This document shows, piece after piece, positions 26,683 to 36,500 of a stretch of DNA of 64,000 bases. Both the position numbers and the translations under genes were made by a program. The first letter of the stretch is position 1, and the number at the start of each line of letters is the position of its first letter. The notes under the pieces were generated by a model. It saw nothing but the letters and a program-made list of their open reading frames with translations, was not told the DNA's origin and searched no databases. The DNA is from Candidatus Phaeomarinobacter ectocarpi (GTDB lineage Bacteria; Pseudomonadota; Alphaproteobacteria; CGMCC-115125): contig NZ_HG966617.1 of NCBI RefSeq assembly GCF_000689395.1, positions 1,830,677-1,894,676 on the forward strand, written 5' to 3'.

Positions 26683-27315
26683 TCAGCGCGGCCGTGAGAC
26701 AGGCAACTGCGACGTCAGGGTATCGGCAAAAGCAGCAATCTCTTCGACGGTGCTGCCCGCCTCTATGCGCTTATCGACAATGAGCATGGACGCCCCATGC
26801 ACGAGCGACCAGGCGGCTGTGCAGGCGGTGTCGATGTCCGCATCACTTGCGCCTGGCAGGCAGGCCGCAACGCCGTCACGCAGCATAGTGAAGCTTTCAG
26901 ACGCAATGACGAGCAGATCGTCATATTTCTCGGCGACGGCAAAGCGCGGACCATGCATCAGGCGAAACAGTTCCGGATTCTCAAACGCGAAAACGATATA
27001 GCCAGCGCCCAGGCCACCCATATGGGCGCCGGAGTTTTTAGCCCCCGACGACCGTTTCGCCATCTCGGCAGATAATCCGGCAAACCCTTCAGCTGCGATG
27101 GCGGCCAGAAGTGCATCCTTGTCTGCAAAGTGATGGTAGGGCGCGGCCTGGCTGACCCCGGCCTCCCGCGCCACGCCGCGCAGGGAGAGACCTTCAACGC
27201 CGCTTTCCTCCAGCACACGCCGCCCTGCAGCCACCAGCTCCCGCTTCAGGTCGCCATGGTGGTAAGCCGCAGATTTGCTCGCATTTGCAGGTTTTTTCGC
27301 CGGTTTCTTCGCCAT
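26683..27315 (-). CDS. TetR family regulator (WHG-domain type)
   Basis: A 210-residue regulator. After a Lys/Ala-rich tail the HTH reads HHGDLKRELVAAGRRVLEESG, GLSLRGVAREAGVSQAAPYHHFADKDALLAAIA, typical of TetR proteins with a C-terminal WHG domain. It is divergent from the carotenoid oxygenase and probably represses both. Two ATGs are possible (27321 and 27315). The predicted promoter places transcription start at 27315, so I choose that one as a leaderless start; no ribosome site is visible before either. The inducer is unknown. Confidence 0.9.
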   Translation of the reverse strand: MAKKPAKKPANASKSAAYHHGDLKRELVAAGRRVLEESGVEGLSLRGVAREAGVSQAAPYHHFADKDALLAAIAAEGFAGLSAEMAKRSSGAKNSGAHMGGLGAGYIVFAFENPELFRLMHGPRFAVAEKYDDLLVIASESFTMLRDGVAACLPGASDADIDTACTAAWSLVHGASMLIVDKRIEAGSTVEEIAAFADTLTSQLPVSRPR

Positions 27316-27320
27316 GGTCA

Positions 27321-27357
27321 TTTCTAATCTTGACAGCGTTAGAATGCAACCTATCTT
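27321..27357. promoter_or_regulatory. Interleaved divergent promoters with a palindromic operator
   Basis: Rightward: TTGACA (27330-27335), 16 bases, TATCTT (27352-27357), for the carotenoid oxygenase. Leftward: TTGCAT (27349-27344), 17 bases, TAGAAA (27326-27321), for tetR. An inverted repeat TTCTAA...TTAGAA spans 27322-27344 and covers the rightward -35 and the leftward -10 and spacer. A related 14-base direct repeat (TCTTGACAGCGTTA at 27328, TCTTAACGGCGTAA at 27354) is also present. This suits TetR repression of both directions. Confidence 0.6.
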
Positions 27358-27403
27358 AACGGCGTAAAGATTGTTTCAATCCGCTCTGCAGGGAGAGCTC
27401 AGA

Positions 27404-28987
27404 ATGACCAAGGACTCCAACAGCCAGTCGGCCAGCCAACCAGCAGGCCAGTCAACGGGATTGACCCGCCGCCGTGCTCTTCTCACCGGCACAGGTGCCG
27501 CCGCGGCCGCCTTGATCCCCATGTCCGCTCAGTTGTCGACCAGAGGTTTCATGTCATCAGCACACGCATCAACAACCACGAAAGCGGCCCCTCACTGGAT
27601 GACCCTGCTGGGGGTCTCTGAACAGGGCGGCCGCAACTATGTGCCCGAAATCGAAGGCACCCTCCCCGCGGACATGTCCGGCACGCTCTACCGCAACGGG
27701 CCCGGCCTGTTTGAGCGCAACGGCTACCGCAAGCAGCACCTGCTGGACGGCGACGGGCTGGTGCAGCGCCTGGCGATCCGCGACGGCAAGGCCCATTACT
27801 CAAACGCCTTCGTCGACACGCCGAAACTGCAGGCCGAGGAAGAAGCCGGCAAGTACCTGCACGCCACCTGGACGACACGCCGCCCCGGCGGCGTCCTGTC
27901 CAATCTCATGGGCGGCGACATTTCAAGTCAGGCCGGTGTGACGGTCTATCCCGTGAACGGCAAGATCGCCGCGCGCGATGAAGGTGGGGCGACGTTCCTG
28001 CTCGATCCTGAAACCCTCGAGACGCGCTCCACCCTCCCCACCTCTGCCATCTCCGGCGGGTACAAGGCGCACGCCAAACTGGACCCCACCACCAATGAAT
28101 GGATTCTGGCCGGTCAGGGATTTGGCCCCACCATGTCGCTGCATGTGTCCGTCTACAAACCGTCCATGGAGCTGGCGACCGAGTTCAGCTTTGACTCACC
28201 GCGACAGGTCTACATCCATGATTTCTTCGCCACGAAGTCCAGCATCATCTTTGTGCTGCACCCGTGTAATTTCTCGCCGGTCGGATTCCTGGCAGGCTTC
28301 AACAGCGTTACGGATAGCCTGACTTTCGACAAGTCGCAGGGCACCATTCTGGCGGTTGTGCCCAAGTCCGGCGGCGACCCGAAGTTCTTTGATGTGCCCG
28401 GCTCGTTCATGTGGCACGCCCTGAACTCATATGAGGCAGGAGATGAAATCATCGCGGACTTTGTCGGCTACGATGACCCGGACCACTTCATCGGCGACAA
28501 CCCGTTCTTCAAGCAGATCATGAACGGCAAGATGGGCAACGCCCAGCGCCCCGGCACCATCCGTCGCTATGTCATGTCACTGAGCACCGGCAAGGCGCGC
28601 GAAGAAATTCTTGATACGGACAATCACGAGTTCCCCATGACGGATCCCCGTGTTCAGCTTGGCGCACATAAGGTCGGCTACTATGCAGTTGGCGGCATTG
28701 GTGGCGTGAACAGCGGCGTCAAGCGCATGGACATGCAGTCGGGCAAAACGCAGGTGTTTGATTTCGGCATCGACAATGCGCAGGTCGGCGAGCCCGTGTT
28801 TGTGGCCCGCGATGAACAGTCCGGCGCCATTGACGATGGCTGGCTGATCGCCCAGTGCCTTGACGCAAAGAGCGAGCGCACCTTCTTTGGTGTGTTTGAT
28901 GCCAATGCCGTTGACGCAGGGCCACTGGCAAAAATCTGGCTCAGCCACCACGTACCGATTTCTTTTCACGGCGGCTGGGCAGCCTGA
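27404..28987 (+). CDS. Carotenoid oxygenase family protein, Tat-exported
   Basis: A 527-residue protein of the carotenoid cleavage dioxygenase family (RPE65/lignostilbene dioxygenase fold). The four iron-binding His residues can be assigned to AHAKLD (about 222), YIHDFF (about 270), WHALNSYE (about 336) and SFHGGW (about 521), and the YRNGPGLFERNG start block is conserved. These enzymes cleave polyene or stilbene double bonds with O2 and Fe(II). The N-terminus has TRRRALLTGTGAAAAA, a twin-arginine signal, so the enzyme is exported folded, unlike most bacterial members. ATG 27404 has GGGAGAG upstream. The substrate is unknown. Confidence 0.92.
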   Translation: MTKDSNSQSASQPAGQSTGLTRRRALLTGTGAAAAALIPMSAQLSTRGFMSSAHASTTTKAAPHWMTLLGVSEQGGRNYVPEIEGTLPADMSGTLYRNGPGLFERNGYRKQHLLDGDGLVQRLAIRDGKAHYSNAFVDTPKLQAEEEAGKYLHATWTTRRPGGVLSNLMGGDISSQAGVTVYPVNGKIAARDEGGATFLLDPETLETRSTLPTSAISGGYKAHAKLDPTTNEWILAGQGFGPTMSLHVSVYKPSMELATEFSFDSPRQVYIHDFFATKSSIIFVLHPCNFSPVGFLAGFNSVTDSLTFDKSQGTILAVVPKSGGDPKFFDVPGSFMWHALNSYEAGDEIIADFVGYDDPDHFIGDNPFFKQIMNGKMGNAQRPGTIRRYVMSLSTGKAREEILDTDNHEFPMTDPRVQLGAHKVGYYAVGGIGGVNSGVKRMDMQSGKTQVFDFGIDNAQVGEPVFVARDEQSGAIDDGWLIAQCLDAKSERTFFGVFDANAVDAGPLAKIWLSHHVPISFHGGWAA

Positions 28988-29016
28988 TTGACCTGCAGGC
29001 GGACTGCACAAAAGAA

Positions 29017-29052
29017 AGCGGGCGTTCAGGTCCCCCAACCTGAACGCCCGCT
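29017..29052. terminator. Long hairpin between converging genes
   Basis: A perfect 15-bp stem (29017-29031 with 29038-29052) and a six-base loop. On the minus strand it is followed by a TTTCTTTT tail, so it can end the leftward secreted-protein transcript; on the plus strand it lies 30 bases after the carotenoid oxygenase but lacks a T-run. Confidence 0.75.
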
Positions 29053-29121
29053 GGTAAAGATGAAGGCTGCACCAAGGACAGTCAGCGCGCTTTCACCTTC
29101 AACTCTCCTGTCGGAAAGCCT

Positions 29122-29976
29122 CTAGTAAACGCGACCGCCAACACCACCCGTGAGCACAAGGCCGCCAAGATCAGCGGCACTGCCGTGACCACCGCTCGCA
29201 GCACCTGTGCCACGATGAATAAGCACTTCGGCGAGCGGGCCACCAGCGAGCTGCGCATGACCGAGGTCCGCACGACGTTCTTCAGGAGCACAGGCGAGAC
29301 GGCCAGCCTGGCCAAAGCGCAGAGCTTCACCGCCCTGGCACTCGATGACAAAGCCATTGGTGTAGTCAGCGTGGCCATTGACCCATTCACCCACCGTGGC
29401 CCCCAGCGCATATCCGGCGGGGCAGCGGAACACTTCGCCCTTGTAGTCCACACCGATTTCAGCCGGCGCAACACGCCATGCGTTGGAAAGATGACCCTTG
29501 CCGTCAATGCACTCTGCCTTCACAGGCTTGGGCGCAAGAGGCTCCACCACGTCGATCTTGCCCAGGGCAACCGGTGTCGGCTGCATGATGACAAAAGATG
29601 ATCCGCCGCCACCGCCGATAAAGACGGTTTCGTTGTTGATGACTTCACGCTCGATGATGGTGGTCTCGCGAATGGTTTCGCGCTCGATGATTGTTTCTTT
29701 TTCGCGGAACGTCTCCGTGCCACCGTCCTTCTTGTCTTTCTCGCCGTTAAACATCGGCACATGCACGTTGGGAACGGGCACGGATACATTGAAGACGTGG
29801 GTGGAAACCTTCGGCACGCCAACGGACACATGCGGTGCGTTTGGCATTTTCGGGCCGTGGCCGCCGTAACTTCCCTTGCCCTTTTCAGGACCGGCGAAGG
29901 AAACAGCGCCAAGCAGCGTTGCAGTGAGAGACACTGACAAGGCGCCGACGGCAGCAATCCGGGATACGTGTTTCAT
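29122..29976 (-). CDS. Uncharacterised secreted protein with charged Glu/Thr/Arg repeats
   Basis: A 284-residue protein with a clear signal peptide (residues 1-28). The mature part has three zones: a Gly/Lys/Pro/Val-rich region with repeated PNV and VPKV-like elements, a charged stretch with repeated ETI-IERE-TIRETT units around residues 90-115 that ends in VFIGGGGGSS, and a C-terminal half with four cysteines (AECIDGKG, FRCPAGYA, IECQGG, LACAPEE) and a Gly/Ala-rich tail. I know no family. The layout suggests a surface or extracellular protein with a disulfide-linked domain. ATG 29976 has AGGAG eight bases upstream. No operon partner. Confidence 0.75.
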   Translation of the reverse strand: MKHVSRIAAVGALSVSLTATLLGAVSFAGPEKGKGSYGGHGPKMPNAPHVSVGVPKVSTHVFNVSVPVPNVHVPMFNGEKDKKDGGTETFREKETIIERETIRETTIIEREVINNETVFIGGGGGSSFVIMQPTPVALGKIDVVEPLAPKPVKAECIDGKGHLSNAWRVAPAEIGVDYKGEVFRCPAGYALGATVGEWVNGHADYTNGFVIECQGGEALRFGQAGRLACAPEERRADLGHAQLAGGPLAEVLIHRGTGAASGGHGSAADLGGLVLTGGVGGRVY

Positions 29977-30158
29977 TTTGGCACTCCTGCGGGTCATTCA
30001 GGGGGGCAAATGACCCAGTTTCTGTCCTAAAGCGGCCAATTCGCCGCTGATGTGACAGAAAATGCAGTTTGTGTGCCGCCATGCCGACATTTCGCCAACA
30101 TACTAATTTATTCGATTGACAAGCCAAACCTGTTACTGTTCAAGTGACCAGCGAATTG

Positions 30159-30174
30159 TTATTCATTCGAATAA
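30159..30174. promoter_or_regulatory. Palindromic operator candidate before the GST-TetR operon
   Basis: The inverted repeat TTATTC, ATTC, GAATAA (with a perfect ATTCGAAT inside) lies 15 bases before the GST start. The same TTATTC half, as TTATTCGA, occurs 51 bases upstream at 30108-30115 beside a TTGACA. It probably binds the TetR protein encoded by the second gene. Confidence 0.5.
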
Positions 30175-30188
30175 TTTTGAGGCTGCTC

Positions 30189-31004
30189 ATGCTGACCCTG
30201 TTTCACAATGCTGTCTCCACCTGCTCCCAGAAGGTGCGGTGGATGCTTTCTGAAAAGCAGATGGAATTCGCGTCGCGGGAAATCGACCTTCTGGCCGGGG
30301 AGCAACACGCGGATTGGTACACCAAGATCCATCCCGATCACGTGGTGCCCGCCCTTCTCGACGATGAAACGGTCATTCTCGAGTCGTCCCTGATCATGAT
30401 GTATCTGGATCAGATCGGTGGCGGCGAACCGCTTGTCCCCGATGATCCTCTTGAAGCGCATCGAATGCGGTCATGGACACATCTGATTGATCACAAGATC
30501 CACGCAGAAGCAGCCGTCATCACGTTCGCGCTCGGCCCCCGGCACCTCGTAAACGCACAGCCCGCTGAAACACGCGAGGCAGCCATTTCCCGCATCGTCG
30601 ATCCAATTGCCCGCGCACAGCGGCGGAGTGTTCTTGAGCACGGCGTAGAGGCCCCCGAATTCAAAACTGCGATCGAGCGCTTCATCAAGATGCTGGATGA
30701 AATGGAAACGCGGCTCCAACACGCCCAGTGGCTTGCAGGAGCGGCACCAACAATCGCCGATGGCGCAGTCCTGCCCTATGTGCTGCGGCTGGAGCATCTT
30801 AGCTTGGACAACATGATCGCAGCCTATCCCGGTGTCACCGCATGGCTTGCACGCATGAAGCAACGCCCAAGTTTTGCAAGCGCCGTTGAGCAATGGATCC
30901 CTGACGAGGTCATCGCCTTCCTGAGGCAGATGGCCCCTGGCGACCAAGACGCACTCCAGCAACTTCTCCATGACATTGAGACCACAAAGAAGGACGCATC
31001 CTGA
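30189..31004 (+). CDS. Glutathione S-transferase family protein
   Basis: A 271-residue GST with the thioredoxin-like N-terminal domain (LFHNAVSTCSQKVRWMLSEKQMEF, a possible catalytic Ser/Cys in STCS), the glutathione-site segment HVVPALLDDETVILESSLIMMYLDQ, and a longer helical C-terminal domain (WLAGAAPTIADGAVLPYVLRLEHL). ATG 30189 has GAGG six bases upstream. The gene overlaps the following TetR gene by one base and is upstream of a flavin monooxygenase, so the three probably serve breakdown or detoxification of an aromatic compound; the substrate is not evident. Confidence 0.88.
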   Translation: MLTLFHNAVSTCSQKVRWMLSEKQMEFASREIDLLAGEQHADWYTKIHPDHVVPALLDDETVILESSLIMMYLDQIGGGEPLVPDDPLEAHRMRSWTHLIDHKIHAEAAVITFALGPRHLVNAQPAETREAAISRIVDPIARAQRRSVLEHGVEAPEFKTAIERFIKMLDEMETRLQHAQWLAGAAPTIADGAVLPYVLRLEHLSLDNMIAAYPGVTAWLARMKQRPSFASAVEQWIPDEVIAFLRQMAPGDQDALQQLLHDIETTKKDAS

Positions 31005-31654
31005 TGGTTCGTGATGATTCAAAATCTGAAAACGCCGCATCGGCAAAGTCCGGCGGCACCGCGCGCTCCAAAAAGCGTGAAGAAACATCCGCCCGCATTG
31101 TGCATGCAGCGCGGCAATCCTTTGCCAAGCGTGGATTTCATGGCACCAGCACCCGTGACATCGCCAGCGTGGCAGGCACCAATCAGGGATTGATCACCTA
31201 CCACTTTGGCACCAAGGACGTGCTATGGCGCGCTGCTGCGGACAATCTGTTTGAAGAAATTGGCGAACGCCTGTTTGACCGCCTCACCCAGCCGCAATCA
31301 GCTGACGAGCGGGAGAACGCACGCGAGTCCATAAGAGAGTTCGTCCGCTTCTCTGCAGAATATCCTGAGTTCTTCTGGCTCATGGTGGATGAGGGCAAGA
31401 ACGCGGATGAGCGGCTCGACTGGCTGATCTCGACCCATCTGCGCCCACGCTTTGAGGCCCTGTCAGACTACATGCTCAATGCACTTGGCTACGCCGAAGA
31501 AGACTTGCCCCACGTCTACTACACACTCGCTGGCGCCGCGTCCCTGATCTTTGCGGTTGCGCCTGAGTGCCGGCAACTCACCGGAATCGACCCCCTGAAA
31601 AAAGAGACTGTTGAACGCCACGCGGATTTTGTCGCGCGGCTCATCATCACGTGA
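31004..31654 (+). CDS. TetR family regulator of the GST-monooxygenase operon
   Basis: A 216-residue regulator with a basic N-terminus, HTH segment RIVHAARQSFAKRGFHGTSTRDIASVAGTNQGLITYHFGTKDVLWRAAADNLF, and a C-terminal ligand-binding domain. The start overlaps the GST stop (TGATG), so translation is coupled. It likely represses its own operon by binding the palindrome upstream of the GST gene; that is inference. Confidence 0.92.
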   Translation: MVRDDSKSENAASAKSGGTARSKKREETSARIVHAARQSFAKRGFHGTSTRDIASVAGTNQGLITYHFGTKDVLWRAAADNLFEEIGERLFDRLTQPQSADERENARESIREFVRFSAEYPEFFWLMVDEGKNADERLDWLISTHLRPRFEALSDYMLNALGYAEEDLPHVYYTLAGAASLIFAVAPECRQLTGIDPLKKETVERHADFVARLIIT

Positions 31655-31714
31655 CGCCAGACAGATCCAGACGCAAGACCGGTCCAGTCAGCAGGCAGGA
31701 AAAGGAACACACCC

Positions 31715-33496
31715 ATGAAAACCATAGAAACTGACGTTCTCATCGTTGGCGCCGGCCCCGCAGGTCTTACAGCTGCAAGTCTGCTTGCCCGCTCAGGCGT
31801 TGATGCGCTGACGCTGACCAAATACGGCACTGCTAACGCGCCCCGTGCACACATCACCAACCAACGCGCCGTCGAGGTTTTCAGAGACCTCGGCATCGAG
31901 GAGGAAGCGCAGGCAAATGCCCTGCCCCACCTCCTCATGGGCAAGCAGGTATACGCAACGACATTCGCCGGCCGCGAACTGTCCCGGATGATGACCTGGG
32001 GCACGGGCGATGACCGGATCGGTGACTATCGGGCTGCCAGTCCGTCGGAGATGTGCAACATCGCGCAGAACACACTGGAACCCATCCTGCTCCGCCGCGC
32101 GCAAGAGTTGGGCGCGGACATCCGGCAAGACCATGAAGTCCGCTCAATCAAGGACATGGGCGACTTTGTGGAAGCCCATGTCGTGCCCAGAGACGGATCA
32201 CCGGAATTCAAGGTCAGGGCGCGCTACGCTATCGGTTGCGACGGATCGCGCACGGTCGTGGGCACTGACGGCGGATTTGAGTTTGAAGGTGTAATGGGTC
32301 TCCGCGATGCCGTGACAGTCTGGATCGATGCCGATCTGAGCCGCTATACGGCTCACCGCTCCGGCGCGTTGTTTGTCACCCTCACGCCGGGAAGCACCGG
32401 CACCATGGGCGTTTGGACCTGCGTCAAACCGTGGACCGAGTGGAGCACCATTTTGTTGCGCGCCGAAGGGGACCCGCACGACCTCGGTGAAGAAACGATC
32501 AGGGAGAGTATCCGCGCATCCATTGGCGACGACAGTGTCGAGTTTTCAATCCGCAAGGCCAGCTCCTGGCAGTTCAACCATATGGTTGCGTCCAACTATC
32601 AGCGTGGCCGTCTCTTCATCGCCGGGGACGCAGCGCACCGCCATCCTCCTGCAAACGGGCTGGGCAGCAACACATCCATTCAGGACAGTTACAACCTGGC
32701 CTGGAAACTCGCTTTGGTGGTTAAGGGTCATGCAAGCGAAGACCTGCTGCGCACCTACACGGTAGAGCGGCAACCGGTGGGCCGGCGGATCATCGACCGG
32801 GCCATCCAGAGCGTCATGGAGATGGTCGAATGGATCAACATTTTTGACTTTGGGCCGCAGACAAGCTGGGACGAGGCAAACCAGAAAATTGATGAGATTT
32901 TTGGCCCCGATGGAGGCCCCGAACGGCAGAAGATTTTTGAGGCTCTGAAGTTGCAGAACGGACAGTTCAATGCCCATGGCGTTGAACTGGGCCAGAGCTA
33001 TCAATCCGACGCTGTGGTCGGTGACGGATCAAGCGTCAAGCCGTCTGACCGGGACGCAGACCAGTTTCATGTGCCGACAACAGTACCCGGAAACCCGGTT
33101 CCCCATGCATGGCTGACGGTGGGTGACAAAGACACGTCAACGCTTGATCTGTGCAAATACGATCAGTTCACCCTCATAGTGGGGGCCGACGGCGGCAAAT
33201 GGATGGACGCCGTGGAAAGCGTGGCGTCTGAGCTGGGCGTAAAGATGGAAGCCGTCCAAGTATCTCTCGGCCTGCCCATCAATGATGTGTACGGAGACTG
33301 GACCGAGAGGCGCGAAGTCAGTGACGATGGATGCGTTCTGGTCCGTCCCGACCGCATCGTAGCCTGGCGATCCATGGACATGAGCAGCGACCCGGAGGCC
33401 GCGCTGCGTGACGTGATGTCGAAGGTCCTTGGCTCAGGCAAGACCGCCACGTCAGCGGATTCAATCGAGAGCAAGGAACCCGCCGCAGTCGCTTAG
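31715..33496 (+). CDS. FAD-dependent aromatic monooxygenase, TfdB/phenol hydroxylase type
   Basis: A 593-residue class A flavoprotein monooxygenase. The GAGPAGL dinucleotide-binding motif is at residues 12-18, a CDGSRT (DG motif) lies near 175, and GDAAHRHPPANGLGSN near 305 is the FAD-ribityl motif in the form seen in 2,4-dichlorophenol 6-monooxygenase (TfdB). The C-terminal thioredoxin-like domain of that group is present. Such enzymes use NADPH and O2 to hydroxylate phenols. It is the third gene after GST and TetR on the same strand (60-base gap) and ends 12 bases from the converging RND gene. Confidence 0.93.
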   Translation: MKTIETDVLIVGAGPAGLTAASLLARSGVDALTLTKYGTANAPRAHITNQRAVEVFRDLGIEEEAQANALPHLLMGKQVYATTFAGRELSRMMTWGTGDDRIGDYRAASPSEMCNIAQNTLEPILLRRAQELGADIRQDHEVRSIKDMGDFVEAHVVPRDGSPEFKVRARYAIGCDGSRTVVGTDGGFEFEGVMGLRDAVTVWIDADLSRYTAHRSGALFVTLTPGSTGTMGVWTCVKPWTEWSTILLRAEGDPHDLGEETIRESIRASIGDDSVEFSIRKASSWQFNHMVASNYQRGRLFIAGDAAHRHPPANGLGSNTSIQDSYNLAWKLALVVKGHASEDLLRTYTVERQPVGRRIIDRAIQSVMEMVEWINIFDFGPQTSWDEANQKIDEIFGPDGGPERQKIFEALKLQNGQFNAHGVELGQSYQSDAVVGDGSSVKPSDRDADQFHVPTTVPGNPVPHAWLTVGDKDTSTLDLCKYDQFTLIVGADGGKWMDAVESVASELGVKMEAVQVSLGLPINDVYGDWTERREVSDDGCVLVRPDRIVAWRSMDMSSDPEAALRDVMSKVLGSGKTATSADSIESKEPAAVA

Positions 33497-33508
33497 TAAA
33501 AGCCGCCC

Positions 33509-36500
33509 CTACTCCGCAGGCGCAATGCGCCCCTTGAGCCGCTGTTCTTCTGCCCGCCTTGCTTCGCGCCGGGCGATCCAGATGAACAGGGCTGGGGTGA
33601 AGTACAGCGCCAGGATGGCTGAGCCGCCCACACCACCGGCAATGCCGGTGGCCATGGGCTGCCAGAAGCGACCGCCGAACAGGATCAGCGGCAGGAAACC
33701 GCCGACCGTTGTCAGGGTCGTGGAGATGATGTGGCGGCTGGCATTGATCACAACGTCTTCCGCCGCCTGCAGATCGCCCTCCTTGGCCCCGTCATCGGCC
33801 CTGAGTGCCGAGAGCACGATGATGGCCCCGTTGATGGCAAGGCCCACCAGACCCATGGTGCCGACGATGGCAACGAAGCCGAGCGGATTGCCGAACAGCC
33901 AGACACCGAACAGCGCCAGACCGACGGACAGGAAAGCCACCGCAAAGACGATGCCCGCATAGCGGAACGAGTTGAACGACAGGATGATGGACGCAGCCAT
34001 CAACACCAGCAGCGGACCGGCAAAGGCGGCAAAGCTGCCCAGTGCCTCTGACTGGTTTTCCGCGTCGCCACCAAACTCAAACCGGTAGCCGCGCGGCGGC
34101 TCGTAGTTTGCGTCTGCCATGTGCTGACGGAACTCGGCGAGATTTTCAGCCGGCAGTTCAAACGGCACCAGGAACCCCTGAATGGTGTTGGTGCGCTCGC
34201 CATTGCGCCGGGTGATACCCGCAAGCTCGGGAACAAGTCCGATTTCCGCAATCGCCGTCAGCGGCACGCCGGGCATGCCGTTATTCGTCAGCGGGCCTCG
34301 AATGGTCGGCAGAATGTACTCGGAGCGAATGTCGCTGATCTCACCGCGACCCCCATCACCCACGCGCACCCGCACGGGCAGCTCTTCTGTCGCCTCCACA
34401 ACGGAGCCGCCAACAGACCCTTCAAAGGACGCATCGAGCGAGCGGGCAATATCAACCGCCTGCAGACCCGCATTCTTGGCCTCGTCCTCATTGGCAATGA
34501 CGCTTAGCTTCGGCTGGCCGCCAGCCAGCTTGGCAATCGTGTAGGTGACGCCGGACGTGCGGTGCATGATGGCGCGCAGCTTTTCGCCCTCCTCCCGCAG
34601 CACGTCCAGATCCGGACCAACAACGCGCACTTCAAGCGGCGCGTCGGCCGGTGGCCCCTGCTCGAACGGGACAGCCAGGATGGTGGCGTTCGGGAACGTA
34701 TTGCGCAGGTCGTTCTGGATCTGCGGCAGATATTTCAGCGTGGCATCTCCCGAGACCGTGCGCACAAAGGCACCCGCATAGGACGCCAGCCCTTCGGATG
34801 AATTGGTCATGGTGTAGAAGACGCGCGGCGCGGGATCGCCAATCACCCAGTAGCTGTCGACGACGGACTCATGGCTGTTGAGCCGCTCGCGGATCTTCTC
34901 GACTTCCACACGCGTCTCCGCGAGGGATGTCTGCGCCGGCAGGAACACCTGCACCTGAAACATGTCGCGGTCATTGGCCGGGAAGAACTGGTTTTCCAGC
35001 GACCCGGCCATGGTGAAGCCCACAATTGGCAACACCATCGCAACCGCGACACCGATGATCGGCCGCCGCAGAATGAGTCGGATGCTCCTGCGATAGAGGT
35101 CAGCCAGCTCGCGGTTGACGTAGCCGTCTTTCCACCACACCTGCTCGCGGCGGGTGTCGGCGTCATTGTCGTTGGACACGAACCCGGCGATCGCCGGAAT
35201 GACGGTCATGGCGAGGAAGAACGAGCTGCTCAGTGCCATGATCACGCCGATGGCCAGCGGCCCCACGAACTCTCCTGCTCCGCCCGGCGCCAGGAAGATC
35301 GGCGCGAAAGCCAGACAGGTGGTCAGCGTCGACGCGAACAACGGCACAAACAGATGCGAGATTGTTTCCGATATGGCTTCGCCGGGACTCGCGCCGTTTT
35401 TGCGCGCGGCATTGAAGTCATCGACCACCACAATGGCGTTGTCGATCAACAGGCCCAGCGACACGATGATGCCCACCATGGATGTCTGGTGCAGCGGCAT
35501 GCCGATGAGGTTGTAACCGATGAACACCATCAGCACGGATAGGGGCAGGGCTGCGCCAACAAGCAGCGCCGATTTCCAACCCAGGGTAATCAGCAACACG
35601 CCCATGACGATGGCTGCACCCAGCAGCATGTTGGAGCCAAGCTCAATAAGGCGCGCCGACGTATAGACATTCTGGTCAAACACAATGACCTGCTTGATGC
35701 CGCGCGGCAGGTCTGCCTCGAAGTCCTCAAGGATGTCTGCGGCGCGAATGGACCACACGTCCACACGTCCACCCGCTTCCATCTCGGCCGAGACCATGAC
35801 GCCGCGTTCACCGCGCACCAGTGCCAAGCTGCGCGGCGGGTCACGCACACCCTTGGTGACGGTCGCGATGTCGCGCAGGCGAACAATCTGGCCGTCAGGG
35901 CGTTGCTTGATCGGCAGATCGGCAATCTGCGTGATGCTCTGCAATTCGCCTGTCACCTCAATGGACAGATCATTGACCGAGTTGCGGATTTGACCGGCGG
36001 ACACCTTGGCGTCTGCCAGCGTGATGGCCCGCGAAATTTCCGCGACGCTGAGATTGAGCGACGACACCGCCACCGCATCAAGGGTCACGAGCACTTCTTC
36101 TTCGGCCTCGCCATGCAGGTCCGTTTCGCGGGTGCCGGGAATGTTCAGCAGGCGGTCTTCAAGGTCATCCGCAAGGCGGGTCAGAATATCAACCTGGGGC
36201 GGTCCTTCTTGATCCCACACCAGACCGACCACGATGGTGACGGCGGTTGATGAGCGATCCTGAAGGTCGGGCTTGGAAGCCGCAGGCGGCAGCACCGCTT
36301 CGGCTTCGGTGAGTTTGTTGCGCGCCTTGGACCAGATCTGGTCAGGCACCATCACATAGTCATGCAGCTCGATACGAACGAGGGACGTGCCCGCCCGCGA
36401 GTCAGAATTCACTTCCTTGATCTCAGGAACTTCGCGCAGACGCTCTTCAATGGGCTGCGAAATCAGGCTCTCCATCCGCAGTGCGTCAGCACCGGGCATG

